From Prunus persica (Eukaryota; Streptophyta; Magnoliopsida; Rosales; Rosaceae), in NCBI RefSeq assembly GCF_000346465.2, contig NC_034014.1, forward strand, positions 5,232,461-5,296,460: DNA of 64,000 nucleotides. Reading direction: 5' to 3'. Shown here in pieces: positions 39,386 to 50,979 of the stretch. The notes beneath the pieces are model-generated. The model saw nothing but the letters and a program-made list of their open reading frames with translations, made no database searches and was not told where the DNA came from. Each line of letters opens with the position of its first letter. The first letter of the stretch is position 1. A program made the translations under genes and the position numbers.

Positions 39386-40182
39386 CGAAACAGGTTGAAA
39401 CTTAATTCAAAGTTTTAGTGTATAAGTAGAAAAAACAAAATACTCAAGTTTTTGTCTGCGATGAACATGTGAATTACACAGATTTTTGTTAGCAAATTCA
39501 ATAGAAAATTCCTAAGATAAGCTGTAAATTGATCACGTTTGTAATTTCCCCCGTGTGAATTAATCAGGCACTTATGGTGCCATTTGTAGCTGTAGAGGCT
39601 TTTTTTGGTATAAACTAACATGATGTTCATTTACCAAAGATTTAACCTTTAAAATCTTGTACGTTACAATTCATCATTCCCTATACATGAAATTATAAAA
39701 ATCCCTTCTTCTTTTTTTGGGTTAAAATAAGAAAACTATTAAACTTTTTTTTGGGTGAAAGAAAACTTTTAAACTTCACAAGGTAAGATATAATCCAAAA
39801 GATCTAGTTATAACCTTTTTCTTTTCCTGCCCAAAAAATATTTTTTTGGGGCTAAAATGATAATCACAACCAGTTAATGGAATACAGATGGACCTTTACC
39901 AAAACTGACAAGATCCGCAAACAAAAACTAAAAATTTCAAACAAACCAATACATATGCAGTTGTGAATTGACCCCACTACCCCCACGTCTCTCCGTTCAT
40001 CAACTCTCCCTCTTGAGTCTTGACCAGATTGTGGAAAATCGAAAACTGTTCCCATCAACTCGTCAAGCAAAGCATACTAAGCGGGCCCCACACACAGACC
40101 TTTCTTCCGAGTTTCAACTTTCAACATATGCTCTCTGGTGTTATCTAGCTCACGCTCCTTTCAGCTTCTCTACACCAGAGAC
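39386..40182. other. Gene-free spacer and GH17 upstream region
   Basis: AT-rich at the left and GC-richer towards the glucanase start. No gene seen. A 5' leader with CTCTCTTGAGTC-type sequence precedes the start. Confidence 0.45.
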
Positions 40183-42095
40183 ATGGAGCAGAAATCCTCT
40201 GCAACCGCACCGCCCAAGCTCCTCCTCCTTTTCCTCCTCGTCTCCGCTTGCCATGTCATGGGAGCTGCCGCTTACTCCATCGGCGTCAACTACGGCACCA
40301 TAGCTGATAACCTCCCGCCGCCCTCCCAGGTCGCGACCTTCCTCAAGACCAAAACCACCATCGACCGCGTCAAAATCTTCGACGCCAACCCCGACATGCT
40401 CCGCGCCTTCGCCGACACCAAGATCGCCGTCACCGTCACAGTCGGAAACGGCGACGTTCCGGCCCTCGCCAAGCTCTCCGCGGCTCAGGCTTGGGTGTCC
40501 GCTAACATTCTGCCGTTCCACCCCCGCACGATCATCAACCGGATCGCCGTTGGCAACGAAATCCTCGCCACGTCGGACAAGGACCTCATCGCGCATCTGC
40601 TTCCCGCCATGAAGTCTCTCCACGAGGCTCTCCAGCTGGCTAATATCTCCACCGTCCAGGTCGGGACACCTCACTCTCTGGGTATACTAGCCCCCAACAC
40701 GGGCCCACCGAGTCAGGGCCGATTCCGAACCGGGTACGACCGAGTCGTCTTCACTCCGATGCTCGAGTTTCACCGCCAGACCAAATCCCCGTTTTTGATC
40801 AACCCGTACCCGTTCTTCGGATTCGTACCCGAGACTTTAAACTACGCGCTCTTCAAGCCAAACGCAGGCGTTTTCGACAACGCCACGGGGATGAACTACA
40901 CCAACATGTTCGACGCACAGATGGACGCGGTTTTCTCGGCGATTAAGAAGGTCGGGTACGAGGACGTGGACCTAGTGGTGGCGGAAACCGGGTGGCCCTC
41001 CGCGGGCGACCCGACCCAACCCGATGTCAATGTGGACAATGCGGCGTCGTATAACGGGAACCTCGTGAGGCACGTGAGCTCGGGAAAAGGCACGCCGTTG
41101 ATGCCGAACCGGACGTTCGAGACTTACATCTTCGCGCTGTTCAATGAGAATCTGAAACCCACGACGTCGGAGCGGAATTACGGGTTGTTCAAGCCCGACT
41201 TGAACCCGGTTTACGACGTGGGCATTTTGCGAAACCAACAGGTAATTCGGTAATTTTAGTAATGTTTTTGGATTTCTTGCGGGTAAGAATCGAAGAGTTA
41301 TTCTGATTCCTCATGTGCTGCCAATAGTTTTTTGACACGCGGTGGAGGTCGTATGCTCTGTCTTAACTCAATGGATCACTCGGCTTCCGCGTTTGTGCTT
41401 CTGAGCTCTGACAATGCCTACGACATAAGCTCACCTGTCGTTGCTGTCGTTGTTGTTTATGTATAATGACCGTTCGTTAATTATTTATTTTAGGCAGCGG
41501 GTCCTACATCTGGGGTGGCATCCGGACCCAGCTCTGGCGGGGCGGCCGGACCCACATCTGGCGGTGCGTCGGGTCCCACGTCCGGTGGAGCAAGAGCACC
41601 GTCATCGTCGGAGAAGAGGTGGTGCGTGCCCAGATCGAACGTCTCTGATGCGGCGTTGCAGGCGAACATAGATTACGTGTGCAGCAGCGGAGTGGACTGC
41701 AAGGCGATACAAAAAGGTGGGCCCTGCTTTCAGCCCAATACCGTGAGGTCGCACGCAGCTTACGTCATGAACGCTTATTACCAGTCGGTGGGGCCGCAGG
41801 ATTACAATTGTGACTTCAAGCACACTGGATTCATCACCACCACTGATCCCAGTAAGCTTTCCCTGATTTTTAATTTATTTATCGACATCTTGAAACTAGC
41901 GAAATTAGTTTTTTTTTCTTATCTTTTTTTAATAATAAAAAGTGGAAAAATTGGGTGGCAGGTTACGATGCGTGCACGTATCCATACAAGTCGGAGAAGT
42001 TAGAAAAGTCGGTGGAGGGAGGCTCGATGAAAATGAAAAGTAGCAGAGTAGCAGAGATATTTATGATGGTGGTAGCTTCTTGTATGATCTTTTAG
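40183..42095 (+). CDS. Glucan endo-1,3-beta-glucosidase, GH17 with X8/CBM43, probably GPI-anchored
   Basis: Three exons (40183-41241, 41494-41851, 41962-42095) join to 516 residues. Signal peptide: [18 protein letters not shown] (residues 13-30). The GH17 barrel starts [17 protein letters not shown]. The catalytic acid Glu126 lies in IAVGNEIL and the nucleophile Glu268 in [10 protein letters not shown] Gly/Ser/Pro linker with repeated GPTSGGAS units leads to a Cys-rich X8 domain ([37 protein letters not shown]), which binds callose. A hydrophobic end ([12 protein letters not shown]) after a polar stretch suggests GPI anchoring at the plasma membrane or plasmodesmata. The enzyme cleaves beta-1,3-glucan (callose). 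I chose ATG 40183 over 40138 because it places the signal peptide correctly. Exon 1 is strikingly GC-rich. Confidence 0.93.
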
Positions 42096-43594
42096 AAAAA
42101 TTAATCTTTTGTAATTTGAAAAAGAGTTAATTTAATTTCGTCATTAACTTAGGATAGCTACTCTGGCTGCTGCCATTGTCGTGGGGTTTAATTATTGGTT
42201 GGGTGTGAAGAAGTGGCTGTGTTTTGGACAGAGAATTACTTGTAAAGGGGAATAGTGCTGTTTTGTTATTTTGGACTAATAGCGGTACAATATGTGGAAT
42301 AATTTTTCACATGTTGTTGTATTATTAATCGAGATAGCAAAACAGTGTTATTTTCATTACAAGAAAGTTTGTTGTTCTGTTTTATGGTGTGTTCTGGGTT
42401 CCAAAGGCCTCTAGCTAGGACTCTCAGATCTGATGTATTAAATTTGAATCTAGTACTTCTCAACTGATTATGGACCATTATTATTTATTTTACTGGGGGA
42501 AATATTTGGCAATGCTCTCTGAGTTATAGATCACGTTTATGGCCAAAATTGGGGACAATGCTTGGTAGCGATCAAACTTTGTGTAGATGCTCTTAAGGAT
42601 TAGTCGTCTGTGTCGCCCGTGATGGAATCTAACAGAAAATTATGACATAATTGATACATTGTGGCACAATTGCATGAACTAAAAGTTTAAGGGAGACAAA
42701 ATCAAATTGAAAGTTCAGAAGAGTAAATTATAACAAAGTCCAAAATTTATGGGAGGGTGCTAAAATATTCCCTTCCCTGTAATCTCACATGAATTATATG
42801 CATCAACATTTGATGTGTCGTTTTGCGTTTGATTTTTGAAGTCAATAGATCTTCTTGATATCAATTGAAACGTCTCCTAAACCCTATGTTTCATTTGATC
42901 TTTCCTTTGAACGAAAGGAAGATGCTTAGCTATAACTTACGACAGAATCTAATTCCTCTTAACTTTCTAAGAGAGTTTTATAGCAATTTCTTTGGAGTAA
43001 AGCAATATTATGCTCGTCGTTTTCAGTACAATCATCATATTCTATGGATATGTACGTATGTACGTGTGACTGCAAATTGAACAAACATACTATTACAAAC
43101 TATATCTAGTGACAAGGGATATATGTGATGTGAGCAATGTTATGAATTCTCGCATGCATCCAACTACTCTTATCCAAAATTGATCATGAAACTAATATTT
43201 GTGCATGATTTCTTGTTATATAATACTATATGTCAAATAGCGGTGAGACTCAATTGTTTAAGTGAGATCTACTACTAATAGAGATGTGGTCTGAGATAAT
43301 CAGTATTTAACCCCTTTTTATGACAGTTAAACCATTAAATTAAGGCTTCTTCCTAGGCTTTGCCTCGAATCTCAATTTTCTCATTGAATTTGCAACGGGG
43401 TCAATGTGTTCTTGCGCTTGCATTTCGTCAATTTTGTCAATAAAGTCGTTAAATTACTGACGTGACATGAACATTTAGTAATTTTAGTTATGAACAAAAT
43501 TTTAAAATCCAAATTAATCTTCAAAATGTACAATATCATAATAATAATAATAAAAAGCTTCAAAAAAACACGGTAGTTTTCTACCCGTCTTTAA
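42096..43594. other. Gene-free AT-rich spacer
   Basis: 3' flanks of two converging genes. No gene, repeat family or RNA gene could be supported. Confidence 0.5.
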
Positions 43595-44122
43595 CTAGAC
43601 ATTATACATATTCAAGTATGGGTAAAGCGGATATTGATCCCCTTGCAAGACATAAACAGAATCACGACAAAGCGGACAACTGGTACCCTTAGCTAGCCAC
43701 TTCTCAATGCATCCTCTGTGAAACGTATGCTCACACTTAAGAACCCTGCACTTATCTTCTTCCTCAAACTCCTCCATGCAAATAACACACTCGTCACTGT
43801 GAAATCCAACTCTCTTGTCCACTCGATACTTGAAAGGTATACCACAGCAGATTAGCCGTGGCCGCAGCGGCGGTCTTCTGGCTGATCTTCTCGTTCTTGG
43901 TGGTGCGGTTAATGGTGTTGTTATTGTTGGTTCCCCAGATTCAATGTCATGCGTTGGATGTACTCTTTGATCAGCAGCATTTTCCCTGAGGATCCCATAA
44001 ATGATGGCGGCTACTATTAGAACGCATAATAGCATCAGCACCACGGTGCGTACATAACCAAGCTCTGGTGGCGGTGAAGGCGGTAGCGAAAGAGGAAGAG
44101 GCAGAGGAGCTGCCGATACCAT
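43595..44122 (-). CDS. Membrane RING-H2 finger protein, cluster copy 3
   Basis: Intronless, 175 residues. A proline-rich N-terminus (LPLPLSLPPSPPP), a membrane segment at 24-44 (VRTVVLMLLCVLIVAAIIYG), the motif HDIESGEP at 58-65, and an Arg/Pro-rich stretch precede the RING-H2 at 112-152 (CVICMEEFEEED, CEHTFHRGC, CPLC). All eight metal ligands are present in C-X2-C ... C-X-H-X2-H-X2-C-X10-C-X2-C order. Probably a membrane-anchored E3 ubiquitin ligase of the ATL kind. It shares its C-terminal pattern (CRDSVYVLQGDQ) with copy 4 (CRDCVWVVQGDQ), its closest relative, 330 bp upstream in the same orientation. Confidence 0.92.
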   Translation of the reverse strand: MVSAAPLPLPLSLPPSPPPELGYVRTVVLMLLCVLIVAAIIYGILRENAADQRVHPTHDIESGEPTITTPLTAPPRTRRSARRPPLRPRLICCGIPFKYRVDKRVGFHSDECVICMEEFEEEDKCRVLKCEHTFHRGCIEKWLAKGTSCPLCRDSVYVLQGDQYPLYPYLNMYNV

Positions 44123-44453
44123 GGCGGGCGGACTGCGTGTATGAGGTGAGAGTAAGCCAGTGTGGTTGTTTGTACAAGGATTGCAATTAATATATACTTG
44201 AGGAAAGCCTAAGTCCTAATGGCATAAGGAAAAGAAGAAAAAAGAAAAGAAAAGGAAAGTTTCTTGCTAGTTTAGGATTTTGGCGGTACAAAGTACGCAC
44301 GGGAGGTTTGGGTGTGAGTAAGTGCAATAGTCTATATGCTTGTGGCAAGTTAAACCCCTATACTATACTTGGAGAAAACAAAAAGATTGGGGTTTTTCTT
44401 TTCCTTTTTGACCGGATGGGAAAAATTCAAATTTTACACAAATCCTCAATTAA

Positions 44454-45023
44454 CTATACATAATAGATATTGACGGTTGTGTGAACCTGATTTTGATCTC
44501 CTTGCACAACCCAAACACAATCTCGACAAACCGGACAGTTGCTAGCCGTAGCAAGCCAATCATCTATGCATTTTTGGTGAAATGCATGCCTACAATTGCT
44601 AAGAAATCTGCAGTTTTCTCCTTCCTTAAACTCCTCCATGCATATAACACACTCATCACTGCAAATTCCTATTCTTTTGCCCACTTGATGAATGAAAGGT
44701 ACACCATAAGAGATTAGCCGCGACGGTCTTCTTGTTCGCCGTAGATTTGTCGTTGTTGGTGCCCCGAATTCGATGTCCAAGAGGGTTAAAGTTTGATCAG
44801 CCCTTTGATTTACATACAAGTTTCTGATGAGCAGGTATATGTTGATGGCTACTAAAATCATTAATAGAATGACATGGTATGATTCTACAACAGCGTGCCC
44901 CAAGGAATAGTACCTATCAAGCGGGCTATGTAGCAATGATAGAATTAGGTTTGTTGCCATTGATACCTGTGAAAGCGGTGGAGGAGGAGGAGGAAGAAGA
45001 GTGAGAGGCGCCGTGGATAGCAT
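44454..45023 (-). CDS. Membrane RING-H2 finger protein, cluster copy 4
   Basis: Intronless, 189 residues. N-terminal polyproline (LPPPPPPLSQ), a membrane segment at about 49-67 (YHVILLMILVAINIYLLI), the motif LDIEFGAP and the RING-H2 at 125-167 (CVICMEEFKEGENC, CRHAFHQKC, CPVC). All ligands present. It is a tandem duplicate of copy 3, sharing the motif PFxxxVxKRxGxxSDECVICMEEF and the QGDQ tail. It has a longer segment between the polyproline and the membrane span than copy 3. Confidence 0.92.
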   Translation of the reverse strand: MLSTAPLTLLPPPPPPLSQVSMATNLILSLLHSPLDRYYSLGHAVVESYHVILLMILVAINIYLLIRNLYVNQRADQTLTLLDIEFGAPTTTNLRRTRRPSRLISYGVPFIHQVGKRIGICSDECVICMEEFKEGENCRFLSNCRHAFHQKCIDDWLATASNCPVCRDCVWVVQGDQNQVHTTVNIYYV

Positions 45024-45424
45024 AGCGGAGTGTGTATGTGTGTGAGAGGGAGAGGGAGAGGGAAAAAGTTCAGAAATGTACTGTATATCATTCTAGCCCA
45101 CATATTAAAAACAATTAAAGTACAACCGCTTGTTAAAAAGACACAAGTCCTAACATTGCTCCCAATATACCATCTCATATATATGTGATGTTGATATATT
45201 TTGAGTTTTTTTAACGGCGGTTGTACTTTAATTGTTTTTTATATGTGGATTGCATCTCAATCCAACAAATTATTTGTATAGTAGATTGCATCTAAGATTG
45301 AAGTGAGACTCCTTAATAAAAGAGCAAAGAATAAATCCTAAACCAAAAAAAAAAAAAAAATTAAATGAACACTTCAAATTTGTTTACTAACTCTCAACAT
45401 ACTCTTGAAATTATATAATAAATT

Positions 45425-45548
45425 ATTTGTATCATTTTATTTTTATTTTTAATATAGCGATATGAGGGAGGGGGAAAATCAAACATAAGACCTTGGATGA
45501 CTAAATGCTCTTAACCACTCAAGCTACAAGCCCCTTGTATTTGTATCA
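45425..45548 (-). mobile_element. tRNA-derived SINE with perfect 10-bp target duplication
   Basis: The element is 45435-45538 (104 bp) between two copies of ATTTGTATCA (45425-45434, 45539-45548). On minus it starts ACAAGGGGCTTGTAGC. It has an A-box-like TAGCTTGAGTGG and a B-box-like GGTCTTATGTTTGATT, the spacing of a tRNA promoter, and ends in an A/T-rich tail. It has no coding capacity. Head and target duplication together make the call firm. Confidence 0.88.
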
Positions 45549-46144
45549 CAGTTATTAGTTACTAGCTAGCCTCTTCACATGTCTTTTATTAATCAAATGC
45601 GCTAAGCGCGACTTACAAAATTTAACCATGCCTGTATGAACCGCATCAATGAGTAAAAAATCAAATATGAAAACAGTAATTTGAAAGGTAAAGTTTAAGG
45701 TTAGGGTTTGGAGGAAAAGCAAACATCTTCGACTTTGCTGAGATTGAGAGATGCAGAGAGTGGAAACTTTAAGCACAGGGGAGAGAAGAGAGTTAGAAGA
45801 AAAATAACACCCACATTGACATAATTGAGATATAAAGAAAATTCAAAAGTGGAAAAATTAGCTAATAACCTTCTATATAAAGAAAACTATTTGTACTATT
45901 GCCAAAACTCCAGGAAACTAAGCAACACAAATGCTTTCAAAAGAAATCAAAAAATTACTGATTTAGTTTTCACACTGTTATATAGCAATGTACTTTCCAA
46001 AACAAAAAATAATAACATTTATGCAATTGTTTCCAAAATGTAGAAAAATACTTAACAATTGCACAAAACCCTTGAAGAAACTGCAAAATAAATACCATAT
46101 ATATATATATATATTTCTGTGTGCCTTTGAATATTAACTAGCTA
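45549..46144. other. Gene-free spacer
   Basis: No gene seen. A (TA)n tract of about 20 bp lies near 46096-46115, just downstream of the broken RING copy. Confidence 0.5.
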
Positions 46145-46585
46145 GACTTGATTCCCATTTGTGGTAACGCACTTCGAACCGAAGCACGGCAGAGAGGACA
46201 GTGCTTGTTCCTTTGTAGCCATTTATGCATTTCTGGTGATAGGTGACATGTCGTGAGCCAACACAGGTCCCCATATCCTTAAACTCCTTGAAGCAAATCG
46301 CACACTCGTCACTGCTAAATATTTCTGTTCCTTGGCAAGTCCTGTGTGTGTGTGTTGTGTGAAGACCCTTAAGGCTTGTTGCGGTGTTTGGGATTCAAGA
46401 TCGCAGGTTTGGTCATTCGTTGGATTATTATTTCTCCCTTTACACCAGTACAAGAAGAGGACATACATGACGGTTATAGGCAAGATTACTCGAAATATTA
46501 GTTGCATTAAGTGTGCTGTCGATGATGGTGGTTGAGGCGGAGGCGATGGTGGAGGAGGTAGAAGAGTCCGAGCCACGGCTACCAT
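46145..46585 (-). pseudogene. RING-H2 pseudogene, cluster copy 5
   Basis: The start is normal for the cluster: polyproline (LPPPPSPPPQPPSS), a membrane segment (LIFRVILPITVMYVLFLYW) and the motif CDLESQTP. The frame is then lost near GLAKEQ. The RING region is still readable in other frames as SDECAICFKEFKDMG and YHQKC, then HCPLCRASV. At least two frameshifts lie between these parts, and the central C-X-H pair has become SRHV, losing a zinc-binding cysteine. The original stop, TAG, is at about 46140-46145. Confidence 0.82.
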
Positions 46586-47223
46586 GGTGAGCTACTAGTT
46601 GTGTATGAGAGAGTGAGATCCAGTGTTAGGTACCATGTACTGTTTTTTTTATATACAATATACTTTTCCATTAGGAGCCTAAATTTTTAAGGGCAATGGT
46701 CAATGAAGGACAATCTAAAAATTGACTGGAGGTTTTGGGTGTTGTGGTAGCAAAGAATCCACCACTATTGTAAATTGACTGGTTTCCCCTTGCAAAACTA
46801 CTTAATGGAAAAACTTCCCGTCGGGGCACGAATTTACTGACAATACCATGACGATCAAGGTTTGGGTTTACGTAAAGGGAAGGATATCCCTTGTCCCCCG
46901 TAAAGGTTTGGGTTTACGTAAAGGGAAGGATATTTTGCTAGGTTTGGAATTGGCTATAGCTTCGTCTTTCTCTTGTTTTGGTCTTGTTTTTCAAGTGGTC
47001 CTGTCCTCTCTGATCACTTGGCTGTAATGTTTACTGTTTTGAATTACATATCTACACACACCGCAAATAGAAAAGTTATTCCCCGAAGTTAATGATGGTA
47101 ACAATACAATGCACAAACTTACAACAACAACAAATTCCCAATTAACAAGTAATTTTGAAGAAGAAACCACAACATTAAAAACATTATTATTATTTTTCTT
47201 CTGTCTTTGAAATTTAATATTGA
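46586..47223. other. Gene-free spacer between RING copies
   Basis: Contains a short direct repeat (GTAAAGGTTTGGGTTTACGT-like words at about 46855-46880 and 46900-46925) and no gene. Confidence 0.5.
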
Positions 47224-47757
47224 CTAGGCAGTACTGTCTACTTGATTCTCTTGTTCGGTTTGTATGCTTTGAACAGAAGCACGACAAAGAGGACATGGTG
47301 GTTTGCTTTCCTTGTTGGTTAGCCACTTATCAACGCACCGTTTGTGAAACGAATGCTTGCAGTTAGCAAGCAACCGACACTCTTCCCCATCCTTAAACTC
47401 CTCCAAGCAAATTGAACACTGATGAAGATCCTCATCATCAGTATTAAGATTGCGGCTGTTGTTGTTGTTGCTGCTTTCGATTCTACACGTGAAGACCATT
47501 GTGGTCTGCGGGGGATTCTGCGGGGGATCCGTTTGTGCTTCGAGATCGACAACGTTATCATTGGGCCTATTACAAAATTTGAGGAAACAAAAGGCCGCAA
47601 AGAGGCCAAACCATGCTAGCATTAAACCTAAACCAACCATATCAGCAAGCCTTAGCCTAGGATTATCAATAATTGAAGGTGATGATGGAGGCAGAGGAGG
47701 GAGAGGCATCACGCAGTCTTCGCTGGTCGAAATAAGACGAAAACAAGGATTTGACAT
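47224..47757 (-). CDS. Membrane RING-H2 finger protein, cluster copy 6
   Basis: 177 residues from ATG 47757. The frame is open further upstream to 47880, but paralogues start close to their polyproline, so the later start is favoured (a third choice is Met17). Pro-rich PLPPLPPSSPS, a membrane segment at 40-60 (MVGLGLMLAWFGLFAAFCFL), the motif VDLEAQTD and an Asn/Asp linker precede the RING-H2 at 114-158 (CSICLEEFKDGEEC, CKHSFHKRC, CPLC). The gap before CPLC is two or three residues longer than in copies 3 and 4 (NKESKPPCPLC). All ligands are present. Confidence 0.9.
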   Translation of the reverse strand: MSNPCFRLISTSEDCVMPLPPLPPSSPSIIDNPRLRLADMVGLGLMLAWFGLFAAFCFLKFCNRPNDNVVDLEAQTDPPQNPPQTTMVFTCRIESSNNNNSRNLNTDDEDLHQCSICLEEFKDGEECRLLANCKHSFHKRCVDKWLTNKESKPPCPLCRASVQSIQTEQENQVDSTA

Positions 47758-48070
47758 GATGTCTGTAAGCGTGTAAAGAGAGAGGAGATGATTTAAAGAG
47801 CTATTTAGCTTATTATATCTGGCCAATATATATAAGAAGTAGTTTCTAAACCAAATTGGCCTCGGAGATTGAAAGTCCACTTCTTCTTCTACTTCCTAAG
47901 AAGAAAGTGTGTGAGCAAGAGAAGTACTTTTTAAAACCAAATTTGGCCTGGTTTTATATAAAATAAAATACATATAATCTTTTGTTTCTGCTTCTCAAGT
48001 CGGTTTCCAAAACCAACATATATGTGTAAACGTCCCATATCCTTAAACCAACTTATATTTTTCTATTCTT

Positions 48071-48242
48071 TTAGGGCCCATTTGGTATATTATTTGGATC
48101 CAATTTTATAAATTAAAAAATAATAATAAGTCTAAAACTTAAAAAACTCGTTTGATAGACTCATTTTTAAAAACTCAAACTCTCACCCAAAACAAAATAA
48201 AAAACACCCCATTATTGAAAACAAAAAAGTGAGGTTTTATAA

Positions 48243-48273
<31 letters not shown>

Positions 48274-49373
48274 AGGCCATTGAGGTCTCCTTCGTCCACT
48301 ACCCAACAGTTATGAATCCAGGACTTCAAAATGGGGTGGGCTAAATTTACCTTACGTATAAACCTATTAAAAAGACAAATTACTAGACGGTACAAGTGAA
48401 TTTCATTAATAACAAAAAATATACATGGGAACATAATGAACCCCTCAAAATGCATCTAGTACAACTTTAAGTAAAAACAACATTAAACTACAAGAAAAAA
48501 GCAGTTTTTAAAAAAAAAAAAAATACAAGTGATCATCTAAAGGGGGTGGAGGTTTCTCACACATATACTAATAAATAATATATTCATAATGATGTTGAGA
48601 GATTAATAAAAAAATATATACAAGCAATTAATAAATAATTTTGTGAGGAAAAGATTAAGCAAAATTAAAGAGTGGTAAATGATTTTGGTGGTATGAAAAT
48701 TTTGAAGAAATAGGTGGGTTTTATAGGGAAAATTGAATGGTACAAAAAATTTAGAAAAAGAAAGAAAATTTATGTTGGTATTAATTTTCAAAAAATTGCC
48801 ATTGGTCATTGGTAATAATTGTGATTGCACTAACAATATCGAATCATGCATAGGTAGTTGGAGCAGCTTCAATGAGTGTGAGTATTACTGTTTTAAAACC
48901 GACCGTTGGATGAGCAAAGGTTGGTTGAGTGCATGGGCATTGATAAGTGAGTAGATATAGCAGCTGCATTGAGGAGAGTGAAGCAGCTCTTGAGTAGGGG
49001 TGTGTGGGGTGCGCTTGAGTGGGCTGGGTATTAACGTTAGGTTATAAAAGATAAAATCACCAGCGATTTTTTCCCAAGTTAGCATGTGCATAGGTCCGTC
49101 CTTGCTACCCAACCCAAAATTGATCAATCTTTTTTCATGTTTTGGGTTTCTAATGAAAGCTCACAGATTTTCCTTTTCTTTTGTTAATTTCAATTTGGAA
49201 ATCTAGGGGTTTCTGATTTTAATTTCAATTTTATTTGGATCTTAAAAATAGTTTGGAGTTCAATACCAAATAAGTTTTTAGATCTTAAAATCAGTATTTG
49301 AAAACTCATATTTTAAAAATGAATTAAAATGATTGAGTTTATTTTTTTGAGTAGGATATCAAATAGGTCCTTA
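48071..49373. mobile_element. 1.3-kb inverted-repeat element, Harbinger-like, non-autonomous
   Basis: 48074-49370 begins GGGCCCATTTGGTATATT. Its right end in reverse reads GGACCTATTTGATATCCTA. A TTA triplet flanks both sides (48071-48073, 49371-49373). These ends resemble those of the 25504-25844 MITE. The interior is AT-rich, with a CT tract at about 48243-48269 and no transposase. Confidence 0.55.
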
Positions 49374-49967
49374 GCAATTCCTTGTATATATGTGAAGACC
49401 CTGGGTGTACCTCTATTTGCACTTATTTGCCATGAACCAATCTTATTCTGACACATGTCCTCCTTTTAAGAGAAAAAAAAGTAAACCATAAAAAAAAATT
49501 CAAAAGATTTAGATTCGTTGTGCTAGGAAATAAAATCCCTACCTTTATTTTTTGCAAGAAGTATATACTGTTATAAAACTAGAATAATCAGAGGATGAGA
49601 AGTACCACTGTAATATTGGGAGTGGAATTATATTTCTCTTCGTGGTGTTTACACTGACAGAATTTCTCCTCAGATAGACTCCACTCTTTCTCTTCTTCTG
49701 ACTCTCACTCTTTCTCTTCTTCTCTTTCGTATGTTTACAAGCAAATATAATGTCTATTTATAGGCAAAGCAAATGGCCTTTAAGGGAGACATAATGATTT
49801 CTCCCCAACATCATTATCCCATCTTTTGACTAATACCCTCTAGCTATATCTCCATCTTTTGACTAATGCCCTATAGCTTTATCTATGTGGGCTTCATTTC
49901 TTTATAACATATACTTGTTAGAAAACAGAGCAAAGGAATTTCTTGTTATGGTTTACTTTTGCCCTGC
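49374..49967. other. Gene-free spacer
   Basis: No gene seen. Two near-identical phrases (CCATCTTTTGACTAATACCCT / CCATCTTTTGACTAATGCCC) at about 49828 and 49850 form a short direct repeat. Confidence 0.5.
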
Positions 49968-50444
49968 TTACAGTTGTACACTAGAGACTGTAGCACGACA
50001 AAGGGGACACTACATCTTCTTGAGTAGCCATTGATCAATGCATTCTCAGTGAAACGTATGTTCACACTCAAGCTGTCGACATTTTTCCCCGTCCTTAAAC
50101 TCGCCCAAGCAAATTGAACACTCCGAGTTAGTGTTAGTAGCAATTGCTTGGCTCTTTGTATATCGGAAACTTGACGCCTTCTTCTCCGCCAGCAGCGGTG
50201 GTGTTTTTGCAGCAGTGTCTTGGTTAGGATTATAGTTAGGAGGAGGGTGAGGCTGTTGTGGATGATTTCTTTGTGCTTCTACATCATCAATTGGAATATT
50301 TAGCTCCCATCGTCCTAAACACACACAACAGATACATAAAGACCCGAGGATGAAACAGGATAGGATAGCTGGGATTAGAAAAGAGGGGTCTTCACTCCAG
50401 AAAGGAGGAGGAGGTGCTGCTGGAGAAGGAGGAGGAGGAGACAT
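49968..50444 (-). pseudogene. RING-H2 pseudogene, cluster copy 7, two in-frame stops in the RING
   Basis: From ATG 50444: polyproline (PPPPSPAAPPPPFW), a membrane segment (FLIPAILSCFILGSLCICCV), the motif DDVEAQRN and the start of a RING-H2 (CSICLGEFKDGEKC, CEHTFH). The frame then meets TGA at 50048-50046 where relatives have Arg or Gln. It continues in the same frame (ECIDQWLLKKM), meets TAG at 50012-50010, and resumes CPLCRATVSSVQL to a TAA at 49970-49968. All zinc ligands survive and there is no frameshift, so the two stops are the only visible damage. It is most simply a young pseudogene. Confidence 0.85.
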
Positions 50445-50979
50445 GGTTGCTTTTTAAAGTTGAGAAAAATACAAGTGATATTCTGCATTAGTCTAATCTA
50501 AACTATAAAGAGAAAAATGGGAAAGACATCCGCGCTAGCCAACTTGACTAAGCTCATACAGGTGAGAAAGATGTTTAAGAAAGAGGAAGAGGGAGACTTG
50601 GTATATGAGATTGTTGTAAACCTTCGTTTGTTCAGGAAGAGAATATTTATATTAGTATAGAGGAGTCCTAGTCCTAGACAAGGAATTGTAAACTTAGCCG
50701 TTTGTAATTAATGTAAAGAAAAAGAGAAACCACTAAACAAGAAACAAAAAAGAAAATCTTCTAGATACCACAAAATAATGTCAACAACATCATCGTTCTT
50801 TGTTTGTTTTGTACTAAGAGTAAGAAATATCAAGATGCGATGATACAGAAAAAAGAGAAAGCAAGACATACGTTATATTTCGAAGACCACAATACGAGCC
50901 CCAAATAGATTTTCTTTCAAGTGGGTCGGGCCTCAAGAAATATTCAAGTGTGGCCCAAAAAGCTCCTAACTAGATTATG
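50445..50979. other. Upstream region of RING copy 7
   Basis: No other gene seen. AT-rich with purine-rich runs. Confidence 0.45.

Noticed and set aside
40150..40674. 174-codon open frame on minus across the glucanase exon
   Set aside because: It is the shadow of a GC-rich coding exon. The opposite frame has the GH17 catalytic motifs and a signal peptide.
41370..41395. GGATCACTCGGCT in the GH17 first intron resembles the start of 5.8S rRNA
   Set aside because: Only about 13 bases match and the following sequence does not continue like 5.8S or ITS DNA. Chance similarity.
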